Source: Apostichopus parvimensis
Lineage: Eukaryota > Echinodermata > Holothuroidea > Aspidochirotida > Stichopodidae
Assembly (NCBI GenBank): GCA_000934455.1
Contig: KN884859.1
Location: 21,493 to 64,951, forward strand
Direction: 5' to 3'
Length of the DNA stretch: 43,459 bases
In this document: piece by piece, positions 30,901 to 38,852 of the stretch
Layout of the letters: each line of letters opens with the position of its first letter
How positions within the stretch are numbered: the stretch's first letter is position 1
Translations under genes and position numbers: made by a program
The notes under the pieces: generated by a model
Database searches by the model: none
What the model saw: only the letters and a program-made list of their open reading frames with translations
What the model was told of the DNA's origin: nothing

Positions 30901-31663
30901 TGAAACATAGTGTTGCCCTGGTTTCAGATACTTGTAGAAGTAATTTGCACATAATTATAAACTACAGCATTTTCTCAATAATACACTCTAGATAAGCATT
31001 GTATTCCGATGAGTCCTTTAAAGAGATGTTAACCAAAAGATGTAATCACAATTGATACTCACCCTCTACATAAACTGTAAGTGGCTCTTGTGTTGCTTGA
31101 TCTTTAAAACTACAAGTGTACATTCCAGCATCATTCACCTCCAGTGCTTTGATGAGAAGGTTCACATCGTCAGGATAATTGTTATCTATGTCAAAGTTGT
31201 CATACTTCTCATTGGTTCTACCATCGAATGCTTTTTCTGTAACATCAGCTTCATCGATTATATAGATATTAGCCGTTTCAGTCGTATCAGTCCATGTGAA
31301 CTGTTCATCTGCACTCGATGTAGTTGATACACATCGCAGTGTAACGTTTTCACCAAATAAGTAGAAAGGACCTTGGCCTTTCACGAGAATTGGACCTGAA
31401 AATTATCAAGATTCAAGAGATGTATCTTACAACATTTTTTTTCAGAATGCAGTGATAAATACTTTTGAAATAATTTTACTTGGCAAAGAAACAGTGAGTG
31501 TTCTTATTTGAGTATATTCCTACTTGGTACAGTGAGTAAAGCTGCTGGAAGTTTGTGTCAAACATCAAATGCACAGTGACATGCTAATTTAACTTACCTG
31601 ACAAAAGTAACAGGACCATAGACAACATTAATAAGGTCTCCATATCTTGTAATGGATGTTAAC
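9885..31663 (-). CDS. Ig-domain receptor tyrosine pseudokinase, multi-exon gene (gene-level entry)
   Basis: Sixteen minus-strand exons, each bounded by GT-AG and phase-compatible with its neighbours, join into one open frame of 714 codons; a 17th terminal exon (9885-9920) is tentative. Predicted order: signal peptide (residues 1-16), Ig1 (about 17-126), Ig2 (127-232), Ig3 (233-320), two stalk exons (321-351), transmembrane helix (about 355-380), juxtamembrane (386-430), kinase-like domain (about 431-710). All extracellular exons are phase 1-1, the usual architecture of metazoan Ig receptors. The kinase part keeps the alpha-C Glu, the WMSPE and DVWSFG motifs and the C-lobe CW, but lacks the catalytic Lys, Asp and Asn, so a signalling or scaffold role without phosphotransfer is inferred. 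The start is the only ATG followed by a hydrophobic leader in frame with Ig1. The 5' UTR continues in an unidentified upstream exon. I cannot assign an orthologue; it is a divergent RTK-like gene. Confidence 0.85.
10083..10182 (-). CDS. Receptor exon 16: end of kinase C-lobe
   Basis: A 100-nt exon (acceptor TGTTCATATCAG, donor GTAAGA), phase 2 in and phase 0 out. It encodes IWQVMITCWEPAVEDRLR and VTYKLAAMCQEDK. CW followed by a Glu/Asp-rich turn matches subdomain XI; the usual RP-F after it is replaced by RLRI. An alternative AG at 10176 would create an immediate TGA, which decides the acceptor. Confidence 0.9.
10280..10376 (-). CDS. Receptor exon 15: kinase alpha-G region
   Basis: A 97-nt exon (acceptor CTCTGTGTAG, donor GTAAGC), phase 1 in and phase 2 out. 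It encodes SEPYKGQTRVDVEKSL and RQLLLPDNCPGAM/I, corresponding to the RTK segment G-PY-g....e....l..G.rl..P..cP. It continues the frame of the preceding exon. Confidence 0.9.
10577..10685 (-). CDS. Receptor exon 14: kinase APE motif to alpha-F
   Basis: A 109-nt exon (acceptor TTTCGCACAG, donor GTAAGC), phase 0 in and phase 1 out. It encodes VPFQWMSPEFLFLE and AGDVWSFGVLLWEIFSYG, nearly perfect matches to RTK subdomains VIII and IX. This is the best-conserved part of the domain and the surest evidence that the gene derives from a tyrosine kinase. Confidence 0.95.
10887..11006 (-). CDS. Receptor exon 13: degenerate catalytic loop and DFG region
   Basis: A 120-nt phase 0-0 exon (acceptor ATCTTTAATAG, donor GTCAGT). 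The catalytic loop reads FVSPGLRSKKVLL where an active RTK has VHRDLAARNVL, so His, Arg, Asp and Asn are replaced by Ser, Pro, Gly and Lys. The Mg-binding motif reads YDFVS in place of DFG. The segment between DFV and the next exon contains no tyrosine. The reading frame itself is fully open, so this is loss of catalytic residues rather than gene decay. Confidence 0.88.
11669..11871 (-). CDS. Receptor exon 12: kinase hinge, insert and alpha-E
   Basis: A 203-nt exon (acceptor TACTTTTGCAG, donor GTAAGT), phase 1 in and phase 0 out. The hinge reads YLICEYLRGVTLSDHL, where RTKs have a similar 'lviteY...G.L..yL' motif. A hydrophilic kinase-insert-like segment follows, then YALQVARGLKFLTKHR, matching RTK alpha-E (A.qvA.GmeyL). 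The exon stops immediately before the catalytic loop, as in many RTK genes. Confidence 0.9.
12165..12272 (-). CDS. Receptor exon 11: kinase N-lobe, alpha-C helix to beta-4
   Basis: A 108-nt phase 1-1 exon (acceptor GATTGCTATTCAG, donor GTACGA). It encodes the alpha-C region SSEVQHILKLPGDNS followed by VMKLLGWCDT. The Glu in SSEVQHIL aligns with the conserved alpha-C glutamate of kinases, and MKLLGWC matches the RTK hpNiv-LlG-C motif at the alpha-C/beta-4 junction. Confidence 0.85.
12560..12739 (-). CDS. Receptor exon 10: juxtamembrane and kinase N-lobe start
   Basis: A 180-nt phase 1-1 exon (acceptor CCGTCTTTATAG, donor GTATTT). It begins AYMDLQEL and continues into a Lys/Asn-rich linker, then VPEKNVKLVSLLPGKG, which is the usual entry to the RTK N-lobe and a partial glycine loop. 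The beta-3 strand reads LEAVIRTIS, so the VAIK lysine position carries Arg. YMDL is a tyrosine that could act as an SH2-type docking site (inference). A second potential donor 10 nt downstream would shift the frame, so the first donor is used here. Confidence 0.8.
13927..13970 (-). CDS. Receptor exon 9: juxtamembrane linker
   Basis: A 44-nt exon (acceptor TTTTTTTCAG, donor GTAGAT), phase 2 in and phase 1 out. Only this frame is open; the other two contain stops. It encodes STNQIDELKGTANR. It is polar and linker-like, without a recognisable domain. Confidence 0.7.
14487..14511 (-). CDS. Receptor exon 8: 25-nt juxtamembrane micro-exon
   Basis: A 25-nt exon between TTGTTTCATTAAG and GTAAGG encodes YGKKTEP with split codons at both ends (phase 1 in, phase 2 out). 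It is required to connect the phase-1 end of the transmembrane exon with the phase-2 start of exon 9, which is the main support for it. The basic KK next to the membrane is typical of a juxtamembrane segment. Confidence 0.7.
15172..15273 (-). CDS. Receptor exon 7: transmembrane helix
   Basis: A 102-nt phase 1-1 exon (acceptor GTAATTTCAG, donor GTATGC). It encodes DCNYTGLITACIVEA, followed by a run of about 18 Ile/Val/Leu-rich residues and then YLIARDGL. The hydrophobic stretch is long enough for one membrane pass, and the Arg/Asp on the C-terminal side fits a cytoplasmic stop-transfer. The exon links the extracellular phase-1 exons to the cytoplasmic exons. Confidence 0.88.
16701..16751 (-). 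CDS. Receptor exon 6: short Ser/Thr-rich stalk exon
   Basis: A 51-nt phase 1-1 exon with acceptor GTCTTGTTGCAG and donor GTAAGG. It encodes ANTITSEAPSTTDNMSL plus a split Gly. It shares sequence and position with exon 5 (compare TTEHQPTNDHQSL) and sits in a duplicated genomic block. The composition suggests an O-glycosylated stalk just outside the membrane. The exon can be included or skipped in frame. Confidence 0.7.
   Translation of the reverse strand, partial: LTQLQVKHHLPLIICL
17010..17245. repeat. Intronic tandem duplication of about 120 bp
   Basis: 17010-17113 and 17132-17240 share AACTGTAAATAA, AAACTT-AGAAAAAC, TTTGTATCAA and AATGATGT-ATAACCGT in the same order. It lies between the two stalk exons. 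Confidence 0.8.
17893..17934 (-). CDS. Receptor exon 5: short Thr-rich stalk exon
   Basis: A 42-nt phase 1-1 exon with acceptor AACTATCACAG and donor GTTTGT. It encodes TTEHQPTNDHQSL, followed by a split Gly. It is polar and Thr/Asn/Gln-rich, as expected for a membrane-proximal stalk. It lies in a segment (about 17665-17960) that is a diverged duplicate of the segment holding exon 6. The donor is weaker than others in this gene, so skipping is possible without disturbing the frame. Confidence 0.65.
18910..20365. repeat. GC-tract-rich interspersed element(s) in an intron
   Basis: Starts with CAGTGGCGGACCCAGGAT followed by a long G run. It contains G/C runs at 18950, 19980-20000 and 20310-20345, and ends near CCTGGATCCCCC. 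The GGCGCGCAGCGTACAAG motif at about 19210 recurs in inverted form near 26305. Open frames on both strands consist of Gly/Pro runs. A composite of transposable-element fragments is likely; the family is not identified. Confidence 0.6.
21081..21344 (-). CDS. Receptor exon 4: Ig-like domain 3
   Basis: A 264-nt phase 1-1 exon (acceptor TTGACAG, donor GTGAGT). It begins NPPMCELQSTC and contains AVTLTCTCTGASPAEG, LLYSFYRDGELLSS and YIFGCRGCNG, which matches an Ig-superfamily strand pattern (B-strand Cys, C-strand with Tyr/Phe in place of Trp, F-strand Cys). It has several additional Cys residues, as in domain 2. The exon ends VICQE before the donor. Confidence 0.87.
22389..22706 (-). CDS. Receptor exon 3: Ig-like domain 2, Cys-rich
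   Basis: A 318-nt phase 1-1 exon (acceptor CTTACACAG, donor GTAAGT). The coding frame holds a Cys in SISCARSS, extra Cys in the segments SSIDCAS and FSCNCSAM, a core Trp in LQFDWSG and a closing Cys in GSVTCTLNGYNQTW. Sequons NNT, NGS and NQT are visible. The pattern is a C2/I-type Ig domain with additional cysteines. Assignment as an extracellular domain of the same gene rests on orientation, phase and homology type. Confidence 0.85.
24508..24917 (+). mobile_element. tRNA-derived SINE with target-site duplication
   Basis: The head contains a pol III A box (TGGTCAAGTGG, 24530-24540) and B box (GGTTCGAGCCC, 24574-24584) in tRNA-like spacing. A tRNA-unrelated body (CCTTGGGCAAGGCGCTTTATC onwards in this region) follows, then an AT-rich tail of AATTA units. 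A perfect 10-bp direct repeat AAAATTATTT at 24508-24517 and 24908-24917 flanks the element as a target-site duplication. It lies in the large intron between exons 2 and 3 of the receptor gene, on the opposite strand. Confidence 0.85.
25402..26101. other. Assembly gap of 700 N
   Basis: An unbroken run of N of round length, so its true size is probably unknown. It sits between GGGCTCTGCC and a poly-C tract and next to repeat sequence, inside the 8.4-kb intron of the receptor gene. Confidence 1.
26102..26440. repeat. Interspersed element fragment beside the gap
   Basis: Contains ACGCTGCGCGCCAACTCATG and a C-rich tract, ending CCTGGCTACGCCACTG. It is related in inverted orientation to the element at 18.9-19.3 kb, which has CAGTGGCGGACCCAGG and the GCGCGCAGCGTAC motif. 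Repeats of this type probably caused the assembly break. Confidence 0.6.
26441..30608. other. Intron of the receptor gene, remaining part
   Basis: Apart from the tandem repeat near 28.4-28.8 kb and homopolymer tracts (27381-27410 poly-T/poly-G; 29106-29134 C-rich), I see no exon. No Ig-like open frame is visible on the minus strand. Confidence 0.5.
28370..28830. repeat. Tandem repeat of about 255 bp, CAAAA-rich
   Basis: The blocks AGCTATTAACCAAC and ACAATCCGA-TTAAA occur at 28469-28520 and again at 28722-28775, flanked by CCCAAAAT/TTGG-rich sequence. Open frames on both strands are interrupted and composition-driven. Confidence 0.6.
30609..30656. repeat. Perfect 48-bp palindrome
   Basis: Bases 30609-30632 are the exact reverse complement of 30633-30656 with no spacer (centre CAG|CTG). 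It lies in the intron about 400 bp downstream of the Ig1 exon. Each arm is 24 bp and AT-rich, with TTTAAATAAACACATTCAG. Confidence 0.95.
31063..31395 (-). CDS. Receptor exon 2: Ig V-like domain 1
   Basis: A 333-nt phase 1-1 exon between a TTTTCAG acceptor and a GTGAGT donor. It encodes one V-set-like Ig domain: the first Cys is in NVTLRCVS, a core Trp in FTWTD, and the second Cys in the typical F-strand motif DAGMYTC. NVT is an N-glycosylation sequon. Acidic residues are abundant between the C' and E strands. The preceding intron to the signal exon is only about 200 bp, whereas the following intron is over 8 kb. Confidence 0.9.
31598..31663 (-). CDS. Receptor exon 1: 5' UTR end and signal peptide
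   Basis: On the minus strand a TCTTTACAG acceptor precedes about 20 nt of 5' UTR, then ATG at 31643-31641. It encodes METLLMLSMVLLLLS, a classic hydrophobic leader, and ends in phase 1 at a consensus GTAAGT donor after position 31598. The acceptor upstream of the ATG implies at least one further non-coding 5' exon, which I could not locate. Confidence 0.85.
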
Positions 31664-34320
31664 CTGTAAAGACAACATGAATTTTGTTATTTTAGTTAAG
31701 GTCTTCAAGTGCAATCTATCACCGACTAAATGTAAAACCTTTAGACGACAAAGTTCTACAAACACCCACATTCTAGGACAATTGGGGGTACCCACAATAG
31801 AAAACTTCAAGCAATTTTGCTCTTTTTCATGTTTTCAAATGCTATAAACAAAATGCACATGTAATTATGTACATTTAATTTATGGCACAGACGGACACTG
31901 TCAAAAGCTTCAAATGCTTAAGATATTCGACTGATAAATAGTTACACAGTATGTACTAGAACTTCTAACATCAGTAACCATGGCCTGTTTAAAACGAGCC
32001 AGCCAACCAGCTAGTGTTGTGTAGTGAATTAGTGGATTATATGTACTGTGAAAAAAAGATCCCTGAGCACCTTTACGATTAGTGTGCTGGCCTTCCTAAT
32101 TTTGAAGCAAATGCGATGCGAAATTAAGAGGTAGGTCTAAAATATTCCTGTACACGAAATTAAGGAAGTAAAAATAATATCCTTCGGCATTGTTTTTCTG
32201 CGACAGCTTCCTTGCCAACATTTTTCTCAAGGTTGAAAACTAAATTAGCACTGCCAAAATTGTAACTGTTAATGTTATTTTCGTTAATTGATTTCAAACT
32301 TTATTTATAGCTAGTGTTTTAAAATAATCACCAGATACTATCCGAAAATGATATCAGTATTATTTACGGTTTTGCAGAACTGGGTTAGGAAAACAGGTTA
32401 ATTTGTCTCATACGTTTTACAGAGAGGTAAGGCGAAAACAAAATGCAAATTTAGGAAATCCGTGAAATGCCTACACAATGCATTATCTCCTCCCATTTTC
32501 AATTTCGTGATTTGATGTAGAACGTTTATCAACATTTGCTTTGTGTCATGAACACTTGTTCCCGTGCAACGTCATTCTGCATAGAATAAAGAGTGAACAT
32601 AGTCATTATTAACATTTATGATAACTAGAACTGTTATTTACATAAGTTGTGAACTGCTTCTAGTACAAATGCTCGAACCAGGGCCTCATTTTCCTAACTT
32701 CACGCATGCATTGATGTTTACATGTCTAGCCTATTTTCAGTAGTCTAATTGGTTGAAATAATTCGTGAAAGTGCCCTTGACAACAAGGTGGACGTTTATT
32801 CCTTCACATCACTATACAATTTTTGGCGATTTATCCTGTTACTGTAAAGATTAAAATTGAGTTCGAAGATGTGAATACAATTTTACTTCCAAGTACAGCA
32901 CTACTTCTAGTAGCCTACATTAAGAGTATGAACGAGTACATATTTATTTTAGGCTAGGCCCTTGTGTTCCACGGTACACGAAGTTAGGAAACACGCCAAG
33001 TTGGTATACACCACCATTCAAGGTACAGCACTGGGTAGGTCTAACGTTAAGCTAACCTATGAAATGCTATCAAAAGAACTCACATTCAAACGTCTAACTC
33101 TGCTGTATGGTATTGCTCGATGATGTACCTGAGTAGCGCAGTATCACTGTTGTGTTTTTGATTTTATTTCTATTTATATTACCTTTTAGTATAGCGCCAC
33201 CCTTTTCGTTTGGACGCTCAGAAATCGTTTTGTTTAGAATTGACACGTTTTTTATCTCAGAAGCATCGCTTGTTTTAGATGCACAAATTTAGCCTTAATC
33301 TATACTCATAGTTTCTATCCTTGGAGTGTGATAGTCTGTAACTATTTGTTGTATTTTTTACTGCTATTTAGGATCACAAAATTGTAAATCTTAGTTATTA
33401 TTGGCCAGTTTCTGCTGTGTTTTGTGAGTTGCCCTATTGTTTTCTATCTTCCATATTATGTATTACCGTAGACCAATTCCGCTACGTTCCTGTATTACAT
33501 TGTTACTTACGGTTCGTGAGATTTGCGTACTTGGGCTCACACGTTACCTGGTTGTTAGGGTTTTTTGTTGCAGTCATACTAGGTTGTTTATTGTAGTAAT
33601 GTTTGGTATCTATTTTATTATTGCGTGTACTTCACATCTGTTCTTGGGTATTCTATTACCTTCACAACTCATTCAGTATGTTTCGTTACCCTTGGGCTTC
33701 TAATTACGTGTTATGTTATCATTGTTATTTTGCATGATGTGCGTACAGGGTACGTGTAGCTAAGATTGGTTGTATGGAGTTTCGGTTAGACCATTGTTTA
33801 CTCAATTTTTATACAGTTTCGTATTATGTGTTCCCTACGTTGTCATTGTAGTATATATAGTGGACAGTTTTCAGTTAACCACAAGTGGTTAGTCAGTGCT
33901 TATTTACCTTGCCTATATGTTAATTTCACAGCCTTGTGCGTCTTGTTCAGCATAGGTTATCTTTTAGTCAGGTATGTCACCTTCTTGTGGTATATGTTCC
34001 TAGCCTTGTTTTTATAACATGTTCATTATTCTCACCTCGTTATTTAGACGTAGTTTTTCCTTTGTTTCTTTCAGTTTTACCATCTACTCACTCATTCACC
34101 AACATTCATTCAAAATAAACTACTGGCAAACGTCCATGATCTTGTCACGGTTTATCTTTATTTTGGGGCTTGAGGGGAAATGGTTGTCTGGCTGTATAGC
34201 GCCCCCAGTATCTTAGCGCGAGGACAGCACAATCACTTCTGCTATTAAAAGAAGTTAAAGCCCAAAAGTTGGATCGCTACGATTCCATCTGAAGACAAAT
34301 ACATTCTCAGCTCCCTTTTA
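31664..34320. other. Upstream region of the receptor gene
   Basis: No supported coding exon. The 5' UTR exon(s) and promoter of the receptor gene should lie here or further upstream, but I cannot place them. 33100-34200 is pyrimidine-rich on the plus strand with only composition-driven open frames. Confidence 0.4.
32687..32992. repeat. Short inverted-repeat pair, possible small element
   Basis: TTTCCTAACTTCACG near 32690 and CACGAAGTTAGGAAAC near 32977 are inverted with respect to each other, about 290 bp apart. This could be a small inverted-repeat transposable element; there are no coding features. Confidence 0.4.
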
Positions 34321-34325
34321 TTGTT

Positions 34326-35420
34326 TTAAGACACTGTTTCACCAAGTTAATTCTCGTTCTCTTACGAAATACCCTTTCTTCTAAAAGTATTTTTACTGCA
34401 CTAACCGATTCAATGTCTGTGATGACTTGATGAACATAACTTGATACTGTAGAAAGAATAGGGCTTATGTAGAAGGACGCCAGCACTTTCTGGTAGGTAA
34501 AGTATGGAATCGTAGAACAGACATGCACATTAACGGATTGAACACAATACGAAACGTACAAAATCTAATAGTACCCGTCGCAACCTCACAAAACTTAAAA
34601 TTAGAGACTTGAAACCCTGGATAACGTGAATAACATTACGGAATTGTGTTTTGAGCATTTAATTTTGCTTCTGTGGATTATTTTTCAAGTGTTGGATTTA
34701 TGATTTTTGCCAACTTTTCGTGTCCAAGTTAAGCCTGGATTAAACTGTGCGTGCCTGCTTCAACATATGTCACCGTATATATACTCTTTCCCTATTTTCA
34801 TTTTTGTATGTAGCCTCAATGGAACGGAACAAAGTCCACAATCTAGTCATTGTGAAGATTTTCGACTGCTATATTGTAATCGTTTCGTTCAGCAACACCT
34901 CGAAAATCAGCATGACGTCACTTAACGTAAACTTAATGAGGGTCGCGAGGTCAGATTCCGAACGTTACGTATTTCCACCTCCTCTATTTTACCGACCTTT
35001 TTAAAAATCAAACTCTCTTATTTCCGGAGTCTCATCTTTACCTCAGGTATAGCGATCGTTTTTTTTTTAAGAAAGTAACCTCTAGTGGCCTCAAATGACC
35101 CTTAAATTTAAAAATATAATTGCATGTATGTAAACTTAACTTAAAAAAACTTTCAAGAAATTTCAGCCAAATCGAATGAACTTTTATGAAATGACAGTCA
35201 AACAAACACGGTGGCATCAGAAAACGCAAATCTATGGAATTGCAGATCTCATCTCTTTCATGACTTTACTCTTGGCATCCTTTGCAAGAAAGTATGCCAT
35301 TTGTTCACAATTAAGGTTAGTGTGAACTTGGACTTACTGTGTAGGAGTGCGCGACACACTTTTTCGCACAATTTAGGCCAAATTGGCCTTTGACCTCGGC
35401 CCTAAGCACTAAAAAACCTT
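34326..35420. repeat. Copy 2 of the roughly 1-kb direct repeat
   Basis: Matches 3-740 in the same orientation, starting AAGACACTGTTTCAC and ending near AGGCCAAATTGGCCTTTGACC, with about 370 bp of additional sequence near 34830-35200. It sits 2.7 kb upstream of the signal-peptide exon of the receptor gene. Confidence 0.8.
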
Positions 35421-36057
35421 CTTTTATGTTTCTTTTCTTAAATATGATCTTTGACCTATGTCGCCATCAATCACGCAGGCACAAGTTTAAATAATAAGGC
35501 ACAACCACGCAGGCGCAAGTTTACATTTACCTATCCATTAAGTTTGAACCTGATCGAAATTACGGTCTAGGAGGAATTCGCAACACATTTTTTGCTCACT
35601 CTCTCTCACACACGCACATACACACAATAATGTACGCATACGAGCCCACCCGCGCGTACATTAAAATAAGTAAAATAAAGAAGAACAAGCAAAAAACTAA
35701 ATAAAAAACGCCGTGAACATATAAAGTGAAAGGGATACGAAGCGAATGTCAAGTAATCAAATAAAAGCAACACATCCCTCGCATCCTTCACGTTAGATCA
35801 ATGGGCAAATTTCAATCTCCCCCGCTAAATTTAACTCAATAAGAGCACACACACTTACATTGTATCTGCTGAGATGAAGCACGCTAACTTGGTCAATTTC
35901 GCTGAAATATGGGCAGTATTCGGCTCGACCTCCCTGTCCTATGCTCATAAACGGTATACCTACACGGTTACACCATTAACAACGCGTTTAACTTCCCTTG
36001 CGAAATGAATACTACGAAGCTAAAGAGAGGACATGGGAAAAATTAATTGTACTACAA

Positions 36058-36565
36058 ACGTACGTAATAATACTACGTACGTATGTAATATTTATTACGT
36101 ATGTACGTGATAATTTTACGTTCACTACCTTAGAAATAGCAGTACGTACCGTAATATATTGGCCTACATGCAAGATACGTGCATGTACGTAACGTATACT
36201 GTACGGTTTTACTATATTATCATATAAAAATACTTCTCGCTCACTGTTCCTCGTCTGTATCAATCATCCAACCAGAAGTCACTTAGTTTGACGATTGAGC
36301 CGCGAACTAAAACATGCCGGAGACAGACAGGGTACGTTCGTTCGAGTAACACCACAGGTATAACTGTGCCAAAAATATATACGATCAAGTTCATCCATCT
36401 CCCGCATCTTTGATATGATGTATTCCGCAGTATATCACGTAAACTCGCTTACGACAAGTGTTATGAACATAGGCTATATCACGTAATAGAAACTCGCACG
36501 CACGCAAAAAATATAACATACGTACGTGTTATTACAACGTACGTATGTAGTATTATTACGTACGT
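36058..36565. mobile_element. Inverted-repeat element with ACGTAC-rich termini
   Basis: ACGTACGTAATAATACTAC at 36058-36076 is the exact reverse complement of 36547-36565. The match continues inward with a few mismatches through further TACGTA-rich sequence (to about 36112 and 36510). The roughly 510-bp unit has no coding capacity, consistent with a non-autonomous inverted-repeat DNA element (MITE-like). No target duplication identified. Confidence 0.55.
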
Positions 36566-37029
36566 ACGTAATTAAAAAAATGTTAGATCTTCGTAGAATA
36601 CAGTCAAACGTTTATAAATGCATCCATTTCCAAAGCGTAGTCTTGACGAAATATTGAAAGTCAAGCGATAAGGACCAGACAGGCCGTGTATACTAACTGT
36701 ATCGTCACCACTTACCGTTCACGGAACTAGTACACATTAAGTACGAATGACTAACAGGGTGTGCCAATTCTGGTAAGGTTTATTGATTTCCTTGTCTTTG
36801 TCGGGAATCTTAAGGAGAAAATATTGAGTGCAGTTTGTTGTCAGAACCTCCCATCCTGTGAGTGGGTCAAAATATAAAAGAAAGGAAAGGAGTTTAGAGG
36901 GAATTTTAATATAATTGATAACCAAAAATAGCTGTTACACTATAAATGTCCCGAACCACTATGTTGATGTGCAATGACACTATGACATGATAAACACAGG
37001 TCATTCTACAATATCACCTCCACCAAAAC

Positions 37030-37270
37030 AGTATAGGGGTATTGTATACTCAATGTGATGCATCAACACACCACGTATGAGAAGTATCCACGATTCCCAT
37101 TGTTAGATATCATGTAAAAGGCATTTCAGAGTTTGACCCCCTGTGACTTCAAATGAGATTTGACCTCACAAGCAACAGGAATTTGTGTACGTAATATGGC
37201 AAATCAATATACCATGTATGAAAAGTATCCATGATTTCTACCTTGAAAAAGTCATGTTTTATAGGTTTCA
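37030..37270. repeat. Diverged tandem repeat, about 130-bp period
   Basis: CACCACGTATGAGAAGTATCC (near 37069) and ACCATGTATGAAAAGTATCC (near 37210) introduce two similar segments, each followed by a TCATGT motif and CA/TG-rich sequence. Non-coding. Confidence 0.55.
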
Positions 37271-37849
37271 GGCCTCGATATTGAAATACTTTTAAAAGTA
37301 TTCGCTATTTGGCGACCGTGACTTAAAATCTACTTGCTAAAATGCAACATTCACGCGATACTATTGTGATGTATCTTAAATTACAATAGCGCCACCTGTT
37401 TTGAGAATCACCTAACATACCGAGAATCAGACAACAATAAGCTGTTGTACGAATATCTATTGTGTCACGTTAACCAGCGAACCAGCAGACACAACAACTA
37501 TGACTGCTGTTCAAATCTCCACAGTGCAGATCTACAAAATCAATACTTTCTATTTTTTAAAGGTTAGGCACGTAGGCAGAAACATGGTGCTACGTAATTG
37601 CACATTGGAAAATTATGTTTCCGTGCTGTAGGAAATTTAAACTTTTTGCCACCAAAAGTATGTGATGAACAAAGTTAAACATGTCGCAGAATCGTAAATA
37701 AGCAGCTAGGCCTGATGCAGTGTCTCAAACAAATAAAAATGAAGCATCTGCAATAATACTTACAAAGATAGCTTGGCTCCTGTTATATGAGGGCTCCTCT
37801 AGTACTAGGCGTATACTCTTATTTTCTTTCTCCCACACTCTAAACACAA

Positions 37850-38130
37850 ATTAGTCTAGCTGACTAAATTTTCTAGTCCAGATGACGTCTCTATCGACCA
37901 ATTTGAAATAGTCTGGGAACGAATAACTTTTAGTCAAGTGACTAATAAATATTAGTCCAGTGACAATGTCTATATCGACTAGGACGCTAGTCGAGCGACT
38001 AAACTACTTAGTCAGACATAATCATGACTAAAGTAATTAGTCACATGACTAGAATTTTAGGTCACACTGGAAAGTGTTTTTAGTCAGATTTAATCATGAT
38101 CAAAAGATATTAGTCACTCGACTAGATGAT
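37850..38130. repeat. Cluster of TAGTC-N4-GACTA palindromes
   Basis: Four 14-mers of the form TAGTCNNNNGACTA occur at 37931-37944, 37988-38001, 38038-38051 and 38111-38124. A longer inverted pair TTAGTCA...TGACTAA sits at 38008-38031, and related half-sites lie near 37855, 37875 and 37964. Confidence 0.85.
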
Positions 38131-38156
38131 AGACCACCCTGCAAAGTGGTACTTTG

Positions 38157-38350
38157 TCATACAGGAGCAAAACCTGGTTTGTTAGGAATTTGGTGTTTAG
38201 TGTAAGTTCGTATCGGAGGTTGGGGGTTGACTCGATGGTTCAAATTCAAATCTCGGTTGTGCAGCCGATCCTCTCCATTTGCTATATATACATAACAAAC
38301 CACATCTGATGCCTTCAACAAGTCCAATATTCTGCTTGCAAAAGACACAG
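38157..38350. other. Unassigned open frame, repeat-like
   Basis: A 63-codon minus-strand frame, containing LNHRVNPQPPIRTYTKHQI near its end. No splice context or domain is recognised, and the composition resembles an interspersed repeat. Not supported as a gene. Confidence 0.2.
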
Positions 38351-38775
38351 TGAAAAAGAGACATTAATTTCATTTACGATACATTTATTTTCTTTCTAAA
38401 CAGGAAGGTAATATTTGAAACTATAGGTATCAAAAGGATTAACAATAACATGTAAGTGAAAAGTTACACTCACATATAATGGAGTATATACATCTACACA
38501 CATAGTAAACATGTCATCTACACATTGGGCATCATGCATGTAACTGAATGTCATCCTTATAACAAAAGCATAACTTTTGAAACCAAAAAATGAAGGAATA
38601 GTTATTTTATACTACAAAAAAGAACACAAATCAGTACTGACTTTGTCCTGTATATGCATGGATATGTCTTGCATCAACATATCAACCCGACATATCAGGT
38701 AGTTATTGATACCACTTATACAAGAGGAACGTCAACATTCTCAAGAAAAACTTTACAAAAAACAAAACATATCCA

Positions 38776-38852
38776 TGCAACAGTGACTTATGCAACAGTG
38801 AGTGCAACAGTGAGTGCAACAGTGAGTGCAACAGTGAGTGCAACAGTGAGTA
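38776..38852. repeat. 12-bp minisatellite (TGCAACAGTGAG)n
   Basis: Five consecutive units of TGCAACAGTGAG start at 38791, preceded by one diverged unit at 38776. Open frames through it on both strands (SATV and LLHS repeats) are translations of the array. Confidence 0.95.

Noticed and set aside
33437..34216. Hydrophobic plus-strand frames upstream of the receptor gene
   Set aside because: Driven by pyrimidine-rich sequence (Phe, Leu, Ser, Cys), with several short frames overlapping and no start or splice context.
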